This document shows, piece by piece, positions 38,546-51,610 of a stretch of 64,000 nucleotides of DNA. The position numbers and the translations under genes were made by a program. Every line of letters begins with the position of its first letter. Position 1 is the stretch's first letter. The DNA is from Mycteria americana (taxonomy: Eukaryota; Chordata; Aves; Ciconiiformes; Ciconiidae). The notes under the pieces were generated by a model. The model was not told the origin of the DNA, did no database searches, and saw only the letters and a program-made list of their open reading frames with translations. The stretch is taken from the NCBI RefSeq assembly GCF_035582795.1, contig NC_134365.1, positions 211,388,387-211,452,386 on the forward strand. The letters are read 5' to 3'.

Positions 38546-41121
38546 TTTCTACTCTATTACTCATGTGAGCTTCATTTAAGATAGTTGAGGAGGTATCAGC
38601 ACAAGGATTCTTAAAAGTGATCTTTAATTTTTCATGTGCAGAGATAATTTGTAAAATGACTTCATAAAAATTTCTAATCTTCTTCGCATGAGTATGCAGA
38701 ATGATAACTGATCACTTTTATGACCAAGCAAGTGGTAACAATGTTTAGATTTGTTTTATGGAGCTAAAACAATAACGGGAATTTGATCCAAATTCTGGAC
38801 TCTATTCAGACTTGTGTCATCAAGTGATAAATGGAAGTCAATCAATTTACTTCTAATACTAGTTCATCTACAAGTCAGGCAACAAATTTTGACTTTCAAG
38901 TCACAATTTTGAGTACTCATAGAAGTCAGAAAAAGCAGGATTGTCAATGAAGCAAACTCGATGTCCTTTCCTGCAAGTTTCCCAGACTCTTGAAACTCCT
39001 TATTTACTCTGGGGGAAGTTTTGTATGTAGACATGTGTATTAGTTCTGTGTTCAGTACCTTGGTGTGGAAGTCATGAGGAAAGACAATACATGTCAAAAC
39101 TGTGTCAGACTTGCAAAATTATGTTGCAAGTTAAACCTACATATTAATGATTGTTACTTTTAGCTACAATATTTTTATTATCTACCACGAGGTTAAATTT
39201 GTCACATCTCTTTCTTACCCCTCTTCAGAAAGTTTTCAGCTTTCATCAGGCTCCTACTCTATGAGTCCTAGGGTACTGAACTTCAGAGATTATCAGAAAT
39301 TATCTGAAGAACATGAAAGAAGCTAGAAGAATCATCACATCTGTTACTTTCTGTACTTTACATAGACTTTTGGCAAGCAAAAAAAATATTTAAAATACTG
39401 TGGTTCTTTGATGTTTTTCTGTAAGTATAGCAACATAAGGGTGATGTTTAATACATCTTTCTGGCTTCAGGAGCAGTATATTGGCTGTACAAATTAACAT
39501 TACTACAGAAATATTTTTCATAATAGCCAGGTCAGGAAACCCAAACTAGAATGTTGGAAAGCCCAACTTGAATTCCTCCTTTTCCTATTTCAATACCTGA
39601 CATGGATTTACCTCTCCCCTGAACAGCGCTACTAAAAGTAATGTGCATTTCAGATCTAATAATAAAATAACTTCATTGACTGTGTGTTTGCACACAGGTC
39701 CCTAATCTGATTTAGAGATAATGCAGACCACATTGTGTAAATTACTATGATGCTGTGGGGTATAACCCAGATTGTAATCTGATCTGTACAGTCACTGTTA
39801 CAATGTGTTACCTGAAAAAGAAGAAATCCATTTTGAATTTGAGCTGAGTTTGAAAAGAAAATGGAAAATCATCTCTTATTTTATGCACTGTGCAAATATG
39901 ATCTGTTGGTATACTAATTATCAGATTGAGATCGCCTATCTTTGCCTGAAATGTGTCTACATGAGCTGCCTGATCTCTGTTACAGTCAATGAAGATACTG
40001 TCAGCGAGTCCTGTTGATCAGTTCCCCTGACCAATAAAGATGACTGTTTCAAGATAAAATAATTTCCTAGAATTCCATGGACTACAGTGAGAATTTAGAA
40101 AATAAGTCATGTGCAAACACCTACACTGGAGACATCCCAAATTAGGCATGATAAATTCCAGTCTAGCTATCCAAAGTGAGATGTCTGAACTAGTAATCAA
40201 AGCTCTTTCTAAAGTCAATGAAAGGAGACCAGCACCTCCACAAAACAATTAATCTCACCCTTGGATGTGTGTTTATAACAGATGGAAGGAAACATATCTC
40301 CACTACAGGGAACCTTGAAGGTTAGTTTAGATTAGACACCAACAGTGGACTTTGTTCAAGGTTAGATGCAGACATGTGAGGGAAGTATCTCAGCTACCAT
40401 TATAGTCAAACGGGCTTCTTTTGGTCTAGCATCATTTGAGATGATCTAGGCTATCTTGCCTGGTGTCCAGTTGCCACTCCAGATGATCACAGGTCATATG
40501 CCATAATTTCCAGCCTGTTGCAAATGTGTAAGGTGTGCTAAAGTGCATCAAATTACATTGGATGTGTATATTTAGGTAACTAAACGGAGCACAATGAAAA
40601 TTCAATCCTCTCTAAAGGAAGAATATTACATAAAGTAAATGTGTAAGAAATCAACCATTTGTATTATGTTATCTACCATAACATCGACCACAGAAGATGA
40701 ACAGAGTAAATACACTGTATTCCTAATCTCAATGTAAGTATGAAAAACCTGTGAGGAAAGGCTCTAAACTTAATATTTGCTTTTACACAAGCATTCTTCT
40801 CTCCAATTTACAAGTTTGACTTAAAGATACTACTACTGCCACCAGTAACATGCACTGAAATGTGGTTTGGCCTATGTGTGGAAAAGAGAGTATCTGCTTT
40901 ACTCTCTTTGTTCAGATACAGGAGGGAGGAAAATATCACTCCACAACCTTGATGAGCTGCTGTGCCCATAGACAAGTACCATCACTACATCTTCTAAGAA
41001 CTGAATCCTGACCTTGTATAAAGAATGCAAAACTGCCACTGAAGTAAAAAACCACCTTATTCGTATGTCTGGGAGCAGAATTCAGCTCTCAGAACTAAAC
41101 CAGCTTGCACTCATCTGCTGC
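38546..41121. other. Downstream flank of MTNR1B, no gene seen
   Basis: Lies 3' of the receptor gene on its strand. No exon of a neighbouring gene recognised. Confidence 0.5.
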
Positions 41122-41127
41122 TTTATT
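41122..41127 (-). terminator. Candidate polyadenylation signal for MTNR1B
   Basis: AATAAA on the minus strand, about 195 bp past the stop codon. It is the first canonical hexamer I noticed downstream. Choice of site is unproven. Confidence 0.4.
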
Positions 41128-41322
41128 TCTGAAATGCATTTTCAATTGATATCTTGTATAAATCATGAATTGAGAGCAATGTGCTTTACCAAGAAGACAG
41201 TATTCCAGTCACAAAGTGCCATCCAAATAGAAAGCCCCCAGAAGTAAGCAAGAATGACCAGAACATTACAACTATATTCTTGGAGTTGTCCATGACAGAC
41301 TCTTGCAGTGACTATTACACAT

Positions 41323-42191
41323 TTACAAGGTATCAGTTTTCATTTGGTCATTGTTGTTTAAAGCAGGAGAAGGCTTGCTCTTCTGACCATCAGTTCCTCC
41401 TTTGGATGTGTCCTGGAAGAAAAGCCTTGGCATCCACAGCGACATCAAAATTCGTTTGTATTCATTCCGAAAATTCTGGTTAAGAAGTCCATATATTATT
41501 GCATTAAGGCAGCTGTTGAAATAGGCCATGAAGTAGCTTATAATGAATAACCATTCAGGAACTTTTGGTGCCATTTCCATAGGATCGATGGCTACAGCCA
41601 GTCCAATGAAGTTTAGAGGTGCCCAGCAAAAGGCAAAAATCACAAAAACCACAAACATGGTAAGAAAGTTTCTGAAGTCACTTGGCTTCAGTCTTAGTTT
41701 TGTTTCTGACTTGACTCGTCTTCTAACTTGAAGCACTAAAACCCAAATTCGAAGGTAGCAGAAGGTCACAATGGTAATTGGGACAATGAAGTGAATTACC
41801 ACAACAGCTATCGTATAGTAGGAGCTTGCAGTCTGAACAAATGTGCATGAATAGATGCGTGGATCATACTTTAAAGAGCCAACAAAAAAATTTGGCACAG
41901 TTGCAATTACTGTTAATACCCAGACTAAGGAGACGTACAGCATTGTGTTCCAGCAGCTGTACACTTTGTCATAGGCAAAACTATGACATATATAGCAATA
42001 TCGGTTTATTGCAATTGCAGTGATGTTGAAAATAGAGCCTATTACACTTAGTCCCATCACAAAGCCACTCACTTTACAGTGCATTTCACCCAAAGTCCAT
42101 CCATTGTGGAAAATAGCTAAGAGCACCAGTGGGTATGGATACAAGGCCACCACCAGATCAGCCAAAGCCAGGCTCACCACAAATGCATTAC
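41323..42191 (-). CDS. MTNR1B: Melatonin receptor type 1B, exon 2 (C-terminal 288 residues)
   Basis: This is the terminal coding exon of a class A GPCR that binds melatonin at the plasma membrane and typically signals through Gi to lower cAMP. The exon starts at 42191 after a CAG acceptor. The split glycine codon (phase 1) gives [15 protein letters not shown], the known melatonin-receptor intron position in the first intracellular loop. Counting exon residues: TM2 Asp11; disulfide Cys38 and Cys115; NRY at 62-64 in place of DRY; Trp90; His133 and Pro137 in TM5; CWAP at 188-191; NAIIY at 229-233 in place of NPxxY. NRY and NAxxY are family hallmarks. The tail ends KTDTL-stop. [11 protein letters not shown] and WVLVLQ favour MTNR1B over MTNR1A or MTNR1C. 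No stop or frameshift is present. TM1 and the N-terminus (exon 1) are not in view. The open frame continues to 42303, but that part is intronic. Confidence 0.95.
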
Positions 42192-42209
42192 CTGGGGAAA
42201 AAGAAAAAT
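42192..42209 (-). promoter_or_regulatory. MTNR1B: Splice acceptor of MTNR1B exon 2
   Basis: On the minus strand a pyrimidine run (CTTTTTCTTTTTCCCC) is followed by AG at 42193-42192 and then the conserved coding sequence. It decides the exon start against the longer open frame. Confidence 0.9.
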
Positions 42210-42854
42210 GCATAAACATAAGTCTGAAAGCAAGCATAGTTGTGAACAAGAAGAAAATATGATACATTATTTTAAATATCTGCAATGCTAAATTTTTGAT
42301 CATGTCAGCAAGCTGCAGGTATATAGGACCAATAGGTCTGTATTGAAAATAATTTTACAATTCAACTTAGAACACCATGGAAATACCTGCAGCAACATGA
42401 TGTTTCAAATCTGTTGGTGACTTGATTATATCCTCCTTTCTGTTTTAATATTTAATAAACATAATCATCAGCAAGCCATTACATAAGCATGTGTTGAGTT
42501 GTTTCAGTGTAGCTAACTCCACAGCTGGATGGAAAAAGGAGAAAAAGAAGTCTAAGTTGTGCCAGGTAGGCAGGCTATTATGCCATTCTAACCTATCACT
42601 GGAATACAACAGGCCTAACAGGTATCAAGGGAAGCAATATGCAGGTCTGTAGGGATTAGAAGGATGTGTTGGTTTATGTCTAAATTGCTACATGATAGTC
42701 TGTAGTATAGATATTTTCTGCATGAATGGCCTATCCATGCTGCAGTTATTTTCCCATTGGATTGACAAAGAAAGAGTGAATTGCCTTCACCACCCTCTGT
42801 TGAAAGGCATATTTAATTATACAAAGGGACAATGCATGAATGCAAGAGAAAGTA

Positions 42855-43074
42855 TTCAAATTAGGAAAAATTTCTTCACCAAAAGGGTTGTCAAGCACTG
42901 GAACAGGCTGCCCAGGGAAGTGGTGGAGTCACCATCCCTGGAGGTGTTTAAAAGACGTGTAGATGTAGCACTTAGGGACATGGTTTAGTGGTGGACTTGG
43001 CAGTGCTAGGTTAATGGTTGGACTTGATGATCTTAAAGGTCTTTTTCAACCTAAACGATTCTATGATTCTATGA
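42855..43074 (+). repeat. CR1 LINE 3' end
   Basis: Starts at 'attaggaaaaatttcttcac', retains [21 protein letters not shown] in frame, then the 3' UTR and the tail 'gattctatgattctatga'. Same subfamily as the 45361 and 49537 copies. Confidence 0.93.
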
Positions 43075-43707
43075 AATTCATGGGAGTAGCCTTTAGATCC
43101 TTTTCTGCTGATGGTATTTAAAGAAGTTTTAATGATATGGTTGAGACTTACTGTCTCTCTTTAAACAGTGTCCTTTTCATCAGTTTGAAATTCCTGGACA
43201 TTGTATCTAAGGATACTTTAATAAAATAGTGAGATAGTAAACCATATTCCTGAAAAATGAGATTCTTACCATGGTCAGTAATGCCTTCCTTGCTTTTTAA
43301 GAAAAATGTGAATTAACTCCCTCCGAACTCCCCAGGAGACAGAAAACAGAGGTAATAATTCAAGTTCTTGGCATTTAGGTAGCATAAAACACATTTCTGG
43401 TTTGCATACTCACTTTTTTGCTTTAAGTCCTTCACAGCATGAACAAATGTGCAAAAGACCCAAGTAGCTTTTAAAATTGTGTGTAGAACATAATTATTTT
43501 TTTAAAATATGTTGTGAAAAAGGCAAACGTAATTTTCAGATGCATAACCAGAACTCTCTGAAAACACATAAAGTAATTTTTCTGTCATGCTGAGGATTGC
43601 TAAGAGATTAGAAAAATGTCTGCAGTTTGGGACTTCACAATTCAAGAAGGAATTAAACCCTAATTAGAGCTAATCTGGAGTAAAACAAATATCTACTAGT
43701 TTTATGA
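43075..43707. other. Intronic, nothing recognised
   Basis: AT-rich, no repeat or exon identified. Confidence 0.5.
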
Positions 43708-43985
43708 TCTGTGAGGAAAGATTGAACAAACTAGGGAAAGGATTGAGGGGGACATGATAACCTCAAATAAGTGAAGCAGGAAGGATATAATTCATTCCCA
43801 TGACTATGGTGAACACAAGCTTCAGTCACAACACAGAAGTTTCAGATTAGACATTGAGAAAAATGTTTTAATGGCAAGAAGAAGGAAGTGCTGGAACATC
43901 TTGTTTTGAGTCTGCCATTGAAGGTGAAAGAAAAAGCTAAAGGAACATTTGTCAGTACTGGCCTAGATACAGCTGATCTCCGTTT
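43708..43985 (+). repeat. Ancient CR1 LINE fragment
   Basis: 'ctgtgaggaaagattgaacaaact' (ERLRE...L region), then 'agattagacattgagaaaaatg', 'gaagtgctggaacat' and a 'ttgtcag' block follow CR1 order. Divergence is much greater than in the other copies, so this is an old insertion. Confidence 0.65.
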
Positions 43986-45360
43986 TGAGCATAGGAAGCA
44001 TGACATGACTTTGAAGGCCTTTTCTGGACTTATGATAAATAGGATAAAAGACAAGACTAACAAAGGAGCAGGGGCATCTTTATCAGAATGTATTTACATC
44101 ATGGCAACAAGAATTTCTCTTACGTTTTTTCATCACTGTATCTGACATTAGAAGATAGGGAAGTCAGAAAAAGAAAGAAAAAGTGCTTCTTTCTGTTTTA
44201 GAATGTTTTTGGAGAAAGAGAGAGTTTAGTCTAGGGTGTGTGTTAAAATCAATCTAATCTCTAAGGCCTCCCAGCATCAGTTTATACCTAAAATGTAATT
44301 TTAGGTATATTTAATTTTGTATGTAATTTTATTTATTTTACATTTATTTAAAAATAAATGTAATTTTATAATGTTCAGTTAAAATCAAGTGGGCATTCAG
44401 CTCTTTCAATCATATTTGGAAATTTACTGTAAAGTACATTTGGCAAGAGAATTTCAAAATTGTGTGTGTAATTTAGGACTTCTTGAAAATTCCAGCTGCA
44501 ATGAATAAAGACAGTTAGCAATGAACTCGTCAAAAACATAATATACCACCTTACAACATAGAAGAAAAATGGTGCAATATTTTAGTAGCAGTAGCTACTA
44601 AAAGCCAAATATCTAGCCAGGGACTCAAAAAGATACATATCTGCAACTTTTTAAACATTGATAGTTGGGTTTATAGAAAAGAAAATAAGTTCTGACATTG
44701 ACTTTGGGTGCAATGGAACTAGATTGATATTTCATGAAGCATTCCTGCATTTTGGTTTTGTTACCCCAATTAAGAGGAAAAAGGGAACTTTCACACCTCT
44801 TTGCAATCTTGATATGGCTTAGTATTGTAGGAATTTAATCACAGAACAAGCTTTTTGGTAAGGTCAGGACTTCTAAGTCCTTCTAAGCATCTGCCTTCTG
44901 AAAAGACAATTGAGTTCTAAGTTGCTTCTACCAAAACCAGAAGCAATTGCAATCACCAACTATTTTTTAAAAGTTTTGCTTCTTTCTTTGGTTTCAAACT
45001 GGCTAAAATGATTAATTATATATCATGGTGTTTTAATTTTTTATCGGATGATGTTTTGGTTGTTACACACTTGTTTAACAAGTTGTTATACATTGCATAC
45101 AGACATCACCCTCTTAGCTCTATTTCCCCCTGGCTACAGTCATGTTCGTCCTTGTGTACTCTTCTTCTGCATCCATTACTCTTGTCTTCTTTAGCATACA
45201 AAGGCCTAGCTTCAAGACAGGAAAATTGTTTCTACACAGCCTATTGTACAGACTGTTGCATTTTTCTCTGTCCCCTCCTCTCCTACTGTAGAACTCGGGT
45301 CGCTGTGTAGCAACAAATGTAAGGAGTAGGGACAGGCAAGGCAGAAAGTGAATGAATATG
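43986..45360. other. Intronic, nothing coding
   Basis: Contains an AT-rich palindrome at 44340-44361 (ACATTTATTT, AA, AAATAAATGT) and repeats of TGTAATTTTA around 44293-44366. No exon 1 candidate seen. Confidence 0.5.
44340..44361. repeat. Perfect AT-rich palindrome, 10-bp arms
   Basis: ACATTTATTT and AAATAAATGT separated by AA. Confidence 0.85.
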
Positions 45361-46272
45361 ACAGAACCACAGAATCGTATAGGTTGGAAAAGACCTTTAA
45401 GATCATCGAGTCCAACCGTAAACCTAACACTGCCAAGACCACCACTATACCATGTCCCTAAGCACCTCATCCAAACGTCTTTTAAATACCTCCAGGGATG
45501 GTGACTCCACCACTTCCCTGGGCAGCCTGTTCCAATGCTTGATAACCCTTTCAGTGAAGAAAAATTTCCTAATATCCAGTCTAAACCTCCCCTGGCACAA
45601 CTTGAGGCCATTTCCTCTCGTCCTATCACTTGTTACCTGGGAGAAGAGACCAACACCCACCTCTCTACAACCTCCGTTCAGGTAGTTGTAGAGAGCAATA
45701 AGGTCTCCCCTCAGCCTCCTTTTCTCCAGGCTAAACAACCCCAGTTCCCTCAGCCACTCCTCATCAGACTTGTGCTCCAGACCCTTCACCAGCTTCGTTG
45801 CCCTTCTCTGGACACACTCCAGCACCTCAATGTCTCTCTTGTAGTGGGGGGCCCAAAACTGAACACAGGATTCGAGGTGCGGCCTCACCAGCGCCGAGTA
45901 CAGGGGCACCATCACTGCCCTACTCCTGCTGGCCATGCTATTTTTGATACAAGCCAGGATGCCATTGGCTTTCTTGGCCGCCTGGGCACACTGCTGGCTC
46001 ATATTCAGGCGGCTGTCAACAAACACCCCCAGGTCCTTCTCTGCCAGGCAGCTTTCCAGCCACTCTTCCCCAAGCCTGTAGCGTTGCATGGGGTTGCTGT
46101 GGCCCAAGTGCAGGACCTTGCACTTGGCCTTGTTGAACCTCATACAATTGACCTCGGCCCATTGATCCAGCCTGTCCAGGTCCCTCTGCAGAGCCTTCCT
46201 ACCCTCAAGCAGATCAACACTCCCACACAACTTGGTGTCATCTGCAAACTTACTGAGGGTGCACTTGGTCCA
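45361..46272 (-). repeat. CR1 LINE, 5'-truncated
   Basis: The 3' tail is at 45361 ('acagaaccacagaatcgtataggttgg') and the left-hand UTR 'aagatcatcgagtccaacc' follows. It extends to the CR1 catalytic region at about 46272. Closely similar to 49537-50450. Confidence 0.96.
45445..46230 (-). pseudogene. CR1 ORF2 C-terminal half, uninterrupted
   Basis: A 261-codon frame covers the part of CR1 ORF2 just after the catalytic FADD box to the natural stop. Landmarks are [19 protein letters not shown] near residue 5, [15 protein letters not shown] near residue 40, [20 protein letters not shown] near residue 110, and ending LRDMV-stop. No internal stop has accumulated, so the insertion is fairly young. 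The catalytic core and endonuclease are absent because of 5' truncation, so it cannot copy itself. Confidence 0.88.
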
Positions 46273-49200
46273 TATTTGATCACTCGATTGAATATGACTA
46301 TAATGTATTGGCAGATTTTTTTAAATACCAAGGATTGATGACTCAGGATGGTTATTTTATTCTTCCATTTCCATGTCCTATCCTTAAGGGAAAACTCAGA
46401 GTTACTCTTGCAGTTTTCTTACTTCATTATGTATTCAGTTGAAATGTAAGTGGGAAAGCTCTTTGTTTGGGCTTAAGGCTTAAAAACCCCTCTAAATAAT
46501 CAGTACTGTTTATAATTAAATAGCCTTTTATACTGGCTGAGAATGGTAAGAACTAGAGTTTTTCTATGATATCGCTCTGACAACTACCTGTAGGTATTTA
46601 TCTGTACTAAAGGAAAAGGAGAAAGATCTTGACTTCATTGAAGTAAATAAGAGTTCTATCATTCTATAAAATGCAGCCAATGATTCCTCTGCAGAGTTCA
46701 CAGTAATAGACATCTTCAGGAAGAAGTTAGACTACAGACTGTTTGTCCATACACACTAGGCATTTCTCTAGTGCTAGCTTCCTCTACCAGACTCAAAATG
46801 AACTTAAAAAAGAGAGTTCTGGAAGGCTTCTGATAGCTTTCTTGCTGTGGTTCATGTATAAAGACAGCATCTGGGCTCAGTTTCTAAACAGCCTTATAGT
46901 CAAAGACACAAGATATTACTTCAGGGATGCATGGTGTCATCCATTCTGTAAGTTACTTTTATGCAAAAAATAAGCATACAAAATGCTTTTTGCTCTAGTT
47001 TTTAAAATGTTCACAAAATACACACGGTGAGTCTAATCTTTTAGTTCTTTTCTGTAAGTCATTAATGGAAAAAAAAATTTACAGTCTCAATCATAATTCC
47101 AAATTTCTGCAAGTGATATGCCATTTGCATACAAAATCCTTCCTCAGCTGTGACATCACCTCTCTCTAATAAATGTAACCTTGATCTTGATATTAGGCTT
47201 AGTATGGAAGTTGCTGGTGGCCTATAATTTTTGTTTCTGACTACCAGCAATTTGTGGAAACAAAATGTTATTTTTACATTTTTAATCTTACTGTTATTGT
47301 CTTTAATTATATTAAATGAAATGAAATGAAATGAAATTATATTATATTGGTGTAAATTATCTGCCTTTTAGGCCTCTTTAATGACTGTGGAAGTTAATGG
47401 GAGAATTGTGATAGACTTATTTAGGAGACATTAATCAAATACATAATCATAGACATATAAAGGAGACATTAATCAGATACAATAAAGACCTTTCATTAAC
47501 AAGAATATGAAATACTGAAAGTATTTGGTCCATATAACAGGAGCAACAACAATGAAAAAAATGAAGCACTCGAATTATATTTGGATGTAAAAGAACAAAA
47601 ATCAAATCTTAAACCCTTTCATAGTTCCTACAACTTTTAAAAGAGCAGATCTTACCTTCAGACAAAGAGAAATAGCAGTGCGTTAATCCCAAGGCATGTT
47701 AGCCAAGATTCACTACAGCAGGTGGCTTATTGGATCTATTGTTTGAGTCTAGACCAACATGGAGATTGAAGAGGCATCTGTATCGGCTCAAAGAAAGCAA
47801 TCAGTCCTTCAGTCAAGAAGACTGTCTCTCTTTAATCTCCCCTTGTCTATAATTACTAATTAGTAACAGAAATTATGCAGCTCTGATGAAGTATTGTCTT
47901 GAGCTTTCTTGTGCAACATCACCTTTTAAGAACCTGGTTTAAATATAATTTCCAGGCTCCAGACCCTACTGAATCCTCATTAAAGTGAGTCTCAAGGTCT
48001 GGACCAGATAAAACAGGAGCATACTCAACTAAGAGCAAATTGCTATAAAATTGACTTCACATGTTTATGTCTCCACTCCTGGTTGTATAAGAATAGCCCT
48101 GATACTGAAACTAAGGACCAATCTGCTCAGCCAAACCATTTAAGCAGCAGATTATTCTAAGTGTCAGCCTGAGTGTAAACCTGAGCAAGGTGTGAGCAGT
48201 TTTCCAGCTCAGAGTTCAAGATTTTGGCAAAACAGACGATCACTGTGATGGAACTGTGTAGCTGGTCCCACTCCTGGAGCTTCTTCATTGTATGTATGTC
48301 CATGTCCACATGCAAACTTATTACTTATTCAGCTGATTATCATTCCTAAAATTTGAGTTAGTTTTGGCATATTTTATGGAAGAATTACATAACAAGATAG
48401 AAAGTTATGCTTTCAGAGCCAGGACTTCTGCTAAACTTCCAGGTGGTGGCTTTTAAATGGAAGCCCTGGTCACCTTATTGCTGGTTCTTGATGCTGCCAG
48501 TGACACATTTTCTGACCTATCATATTTTCCACTGGGCTTCAGTTCCTGTAACTCTTGCAGCTCATTTCAGGCTTCGTTGTGGGGGCTCTTCTTAAGGTTT
48601 GCTCTTTAATGTGGAAAGAAAAACATGACTCTGGAGGGACTGAAGAACTGGCACCAAGTAGGCAGGCAGAACTAAGGACTGGGTACGTTTTTGTTTCTCG
48701 TTCTGGAGTGGCTCAGCGAATATGGCTCAAATGGCATGCAGGGAGATGTTAGGTACTCCTGGAGAAAGGCTGATGCTTCTTACTTCCTCACTACTAATTT
48801 TTGTCTCTAGTTTTGACTTCTTTGATTAGTATTTTTTACAGTATTTAAACTCTTGTAGTTACTGATTTTGTGTTTAAATAGGTAACTTTTAAATCTGTTT
48901 AAAATCACCTGTGTCAACTCTTTTTTTTCTCACAATCCATCAGAAAAAAAACCCCAAACCTGCTAGCCTAATTCAGATGAAAATTCATTCATGTCAGCAG
49001 GAATGAAGCCACCAGAAGTGGACACCAGCAGCAGGTGGAGCAGAGAATTAAGTCTTTCACACACTGACATTTGAATTCCCTGTGACACTACAAGCCAATA
49101 CCTAGCGTAATCTTTGATTTACTGAGACATGTTAATCTAGTATAATGTTCAACAGTGTGTTAGTAACAGAAGGTTTAACATAATGCTCCAAACAAGTGCC

Positions 49201-49536
49201 AGATGGGTTTTTGTTTTCTTTGAATATGACAGTTTAAAAGTGGTGATACGCTCCTTTGTAATTATGTTTCATGATTTCCAATATTAGTGGGATATACTGC
49301 AGACTTTGATGAAATGGAAAGGGATGGGCAATGTATTTTCACTAGAACCACAGTGTTTGAGAGACTTTAGCAAAAAATATAACATAGACAATGAATCAAG
49401 GCTGGTCTTTGATCTATGGAATGTTCAGGTAATTTCTTTTTAGGAAATGTATGTTCTATGAAACTGTTTAAAATATTTGGTGAGTATAATTACCCTATGA
49501 TACATAAAAGGAAAATTATCTACCATCACTGGGAGT
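46273..49536. other. Intronic, nothing coding
   Basis: Apart from the pentanucleotide repeat at 47314-47337, I recognise no repeat or exon. Confidence 0.5.
47314..47337. repeat. (AAATG)n microsatellite
   Basis: Four full AAATG units plus a partial one. Confidence 0.9.
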
Positions 49537-51610
49537 AGAATCATAGAATTATTTAGGTTGGAACGGACCTTTAAGATCATTGAGTCCAACCATAAACCTT
49601 GCACTGCCGGGTCCACCACTAAACCATGTCCCTAAGCACCACATCTACACATCTTTTAAATACCTCCAGGGTGGTGACTCCACCACTTCCCTGGGCAGCC
49701 TGTTCCAATGCTTGACAACCCTTTCCGTGAAGAATTTTTTCCTAATATCCAATGTAAACCTCCACTGGCACAACTTGAGGCCATTTCCTCTTGTCCTATC
49801 GCTTGTTACTTGGAGAAGAGACCGACCCCCACCTCTCTACAACCTCCTTTCAAGTAGTTGTAGAGAGCGATAAGGTCTCCCCTCAGCCTCCTTTCCTCCA
49901 GACTAAACAACCCCAGCTCCCTCAGCCACTCCTCATCAGACTTGTGCTCTAGACCCTTCACCAGCTTCGTTGCCCTTCTCTGGACACACCTCAGCACCTC
50001 CATGTCTTTCCTGTAGTGAGGGGCCCAAAACTGAACACAGGATTCGAGGTGCGGCCTCACCAGTGCTGAGTACAGGGGGATGATCACTGCCCTAGACCTG
50101 CTGGCCACGCTATATCTGATACAAGCCAGGATGCTGTTGGCCTTCTTGGCCACCTGGGCACACTGCTGGCTCACATTCAGCTGGCTGTCGACCAAGACCA
50201 CCCTTTTCCTCCAGGCAGCTTTCCAGCCACTCTTCCCCAAGCCTGTAGCGTTGCATGGGATTGCTGTGGCCCAAGTGCAGGACCCAGCATTTGGCCTTGT
50301 TGAACCTCATACAATTGACCTCGGCCCATCGATCCAGCCTGTCCAGATCCCTCTGTAGAGCCTTCCTACCCTCAAGCAGATCAACACTCCCACACAACTT
50401 GGTGTCATCTGTAAACTTACGGAGGGTGCACTTGATCCCCTCATCCAGATCATTGATAAAGATGTTAAACAGGACTGGCCCCAATACTGAGCCCTGGGGA
50501 CCATTGTGACCGGCCGCCAATTGGATTTAACTCCATTCACCACAACTCTTTGGGCCTGGCCATCCAGCCAGTTTTTTACCCAGTGAAATGTATGCTTGTC
50601 CAGGCCATGAGCAGCCAGATTCTCCAGGAGAATGCTGTGGGAAACAGTGTCAAAGGCTTTACTAAAGTCTAGGTAGACAACATCCACAGCCTTTCCCTCC
50701 TCCACTGAGCTGGTCACCTTGTCATAGAAGGAGATCAGGTTGGTCAAGCAGGACCTGCCTTTCATAAACCCATGCTGGCCGGGCCTGATCGCCTGGTTGT
50801 CCTGTACATGCCATGTGATGGCACTCCAGATGATCTGCTCCATAACCTTCCCCGGCACCGAGGTCAGACTGACAGGTCTGTAGTTCCCCGGGTCCTCCTT
50901 CCAGCCTTTCTTGTAGATGGGCTTCACATTTGCTAACCTCCAGTCAACTGGGACTTCCCTGGTTAGCCAGAACTGCTGGTAAATGATGGAAAGTAGCTTG
51001 GTGAGCACATCTGCCAGCTCCTTCAGTACCCTTGGGTGGATCCCATCTGGTCCCATAGACTTTTGTGTGTTTGAGTGGTATAGCAGGTCACTAACCATTT
51101 CCCCTTGGACTAAGGGGGCTTCATTCTGTTCCTTGTCCTTGTCTTCCAGCTCAGGGGGCTCGGTACCTGGCGAACAACTGATCTTACTATTAAAGACTGA
51201 GGCAAAGAAAGCATTAAGTACCTCAGCCTTTTCCTCATCCTTTGTCACTATGTTTCCCCCTGCATCCAATAAAGGATCGAGATTCTCCTTAGCCCTCCTT
51301 TTGTTGCTAATGTATTTATAGAAACATTTTAAATTGTCTTTTACAGCAGTAGCCAGATTAAGTTCTAGCTGGGCTTTGACCCTTCTAATTTTCTCCCTGC
51401 ATAACCTCATTATGTCCTTGTAGTCCTCCTGAGTGGCCTGCCCCTTCTTCCAAGGGTCATAGATTCTCTTTTTTTCCCTGAGTTCCAGCCAAAGCTCTCT
51501 GTTCAGCCAGGCCAGTCTTCTTCCCCTCCATCGTGTCTTTCAGCACATGGGGATGGCCTGCTCCTGCACGCTTAAGATTTCCTTCTTGAAGAATGTCCAG
51601 CCTTCCTGGC
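49537..51610 (-). repeat. CR1 LINE, longest copy (about 2.07 kb)
   Basis: From the 3' tail at 49537 to 'gaatgtccagccttcctgg' near 51605. It includes the 3' UTR, the ORF2 C-terminus, the whole reverse-transcriptase domain and some sequence before it. The endonuclease and ORF1 are missing (5' truncation). Same subfamily as the 45361 copy. Confidence 0.96.
49806..51410 (-). pseudogene. CR1 ORF2 reverse transcriptase, frameshifted
   Basis: The first frame (51410 down to about 50500) is open and holds MGPDGIHPRVLKELAD, the NYRPVSLTSVPGKVMEQ block, HGFMKGRSCLTNL, and YLDFSKAFDTVSHSILL with the first catalytic Asp. The next part lies in another frame (50520 down to 50110) with FTDDTKL, the catalytic FADD box changed to FTDD. 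The ORF2 C-terminus is in a further frame shift (50240 down to 49806). At least two frameshifts and the missing N-terminal endonuclease make it inactive. I do not reconstruct the parent protein. Confidence 0.88.

Noticed and set aside
42192..42303. N-terminal extension of the receptor frame ([17 protein letters not shown]...)
   Set aside because: It precedes a clear splice acceptor and shares nothing with melatonin receptor TM1. It is intronic read-through.
45535..46338. 267-codon plus-strand open frame
   Set aside because: Antisense shadow of the CR1 ORF2 remnant on the minus strand.
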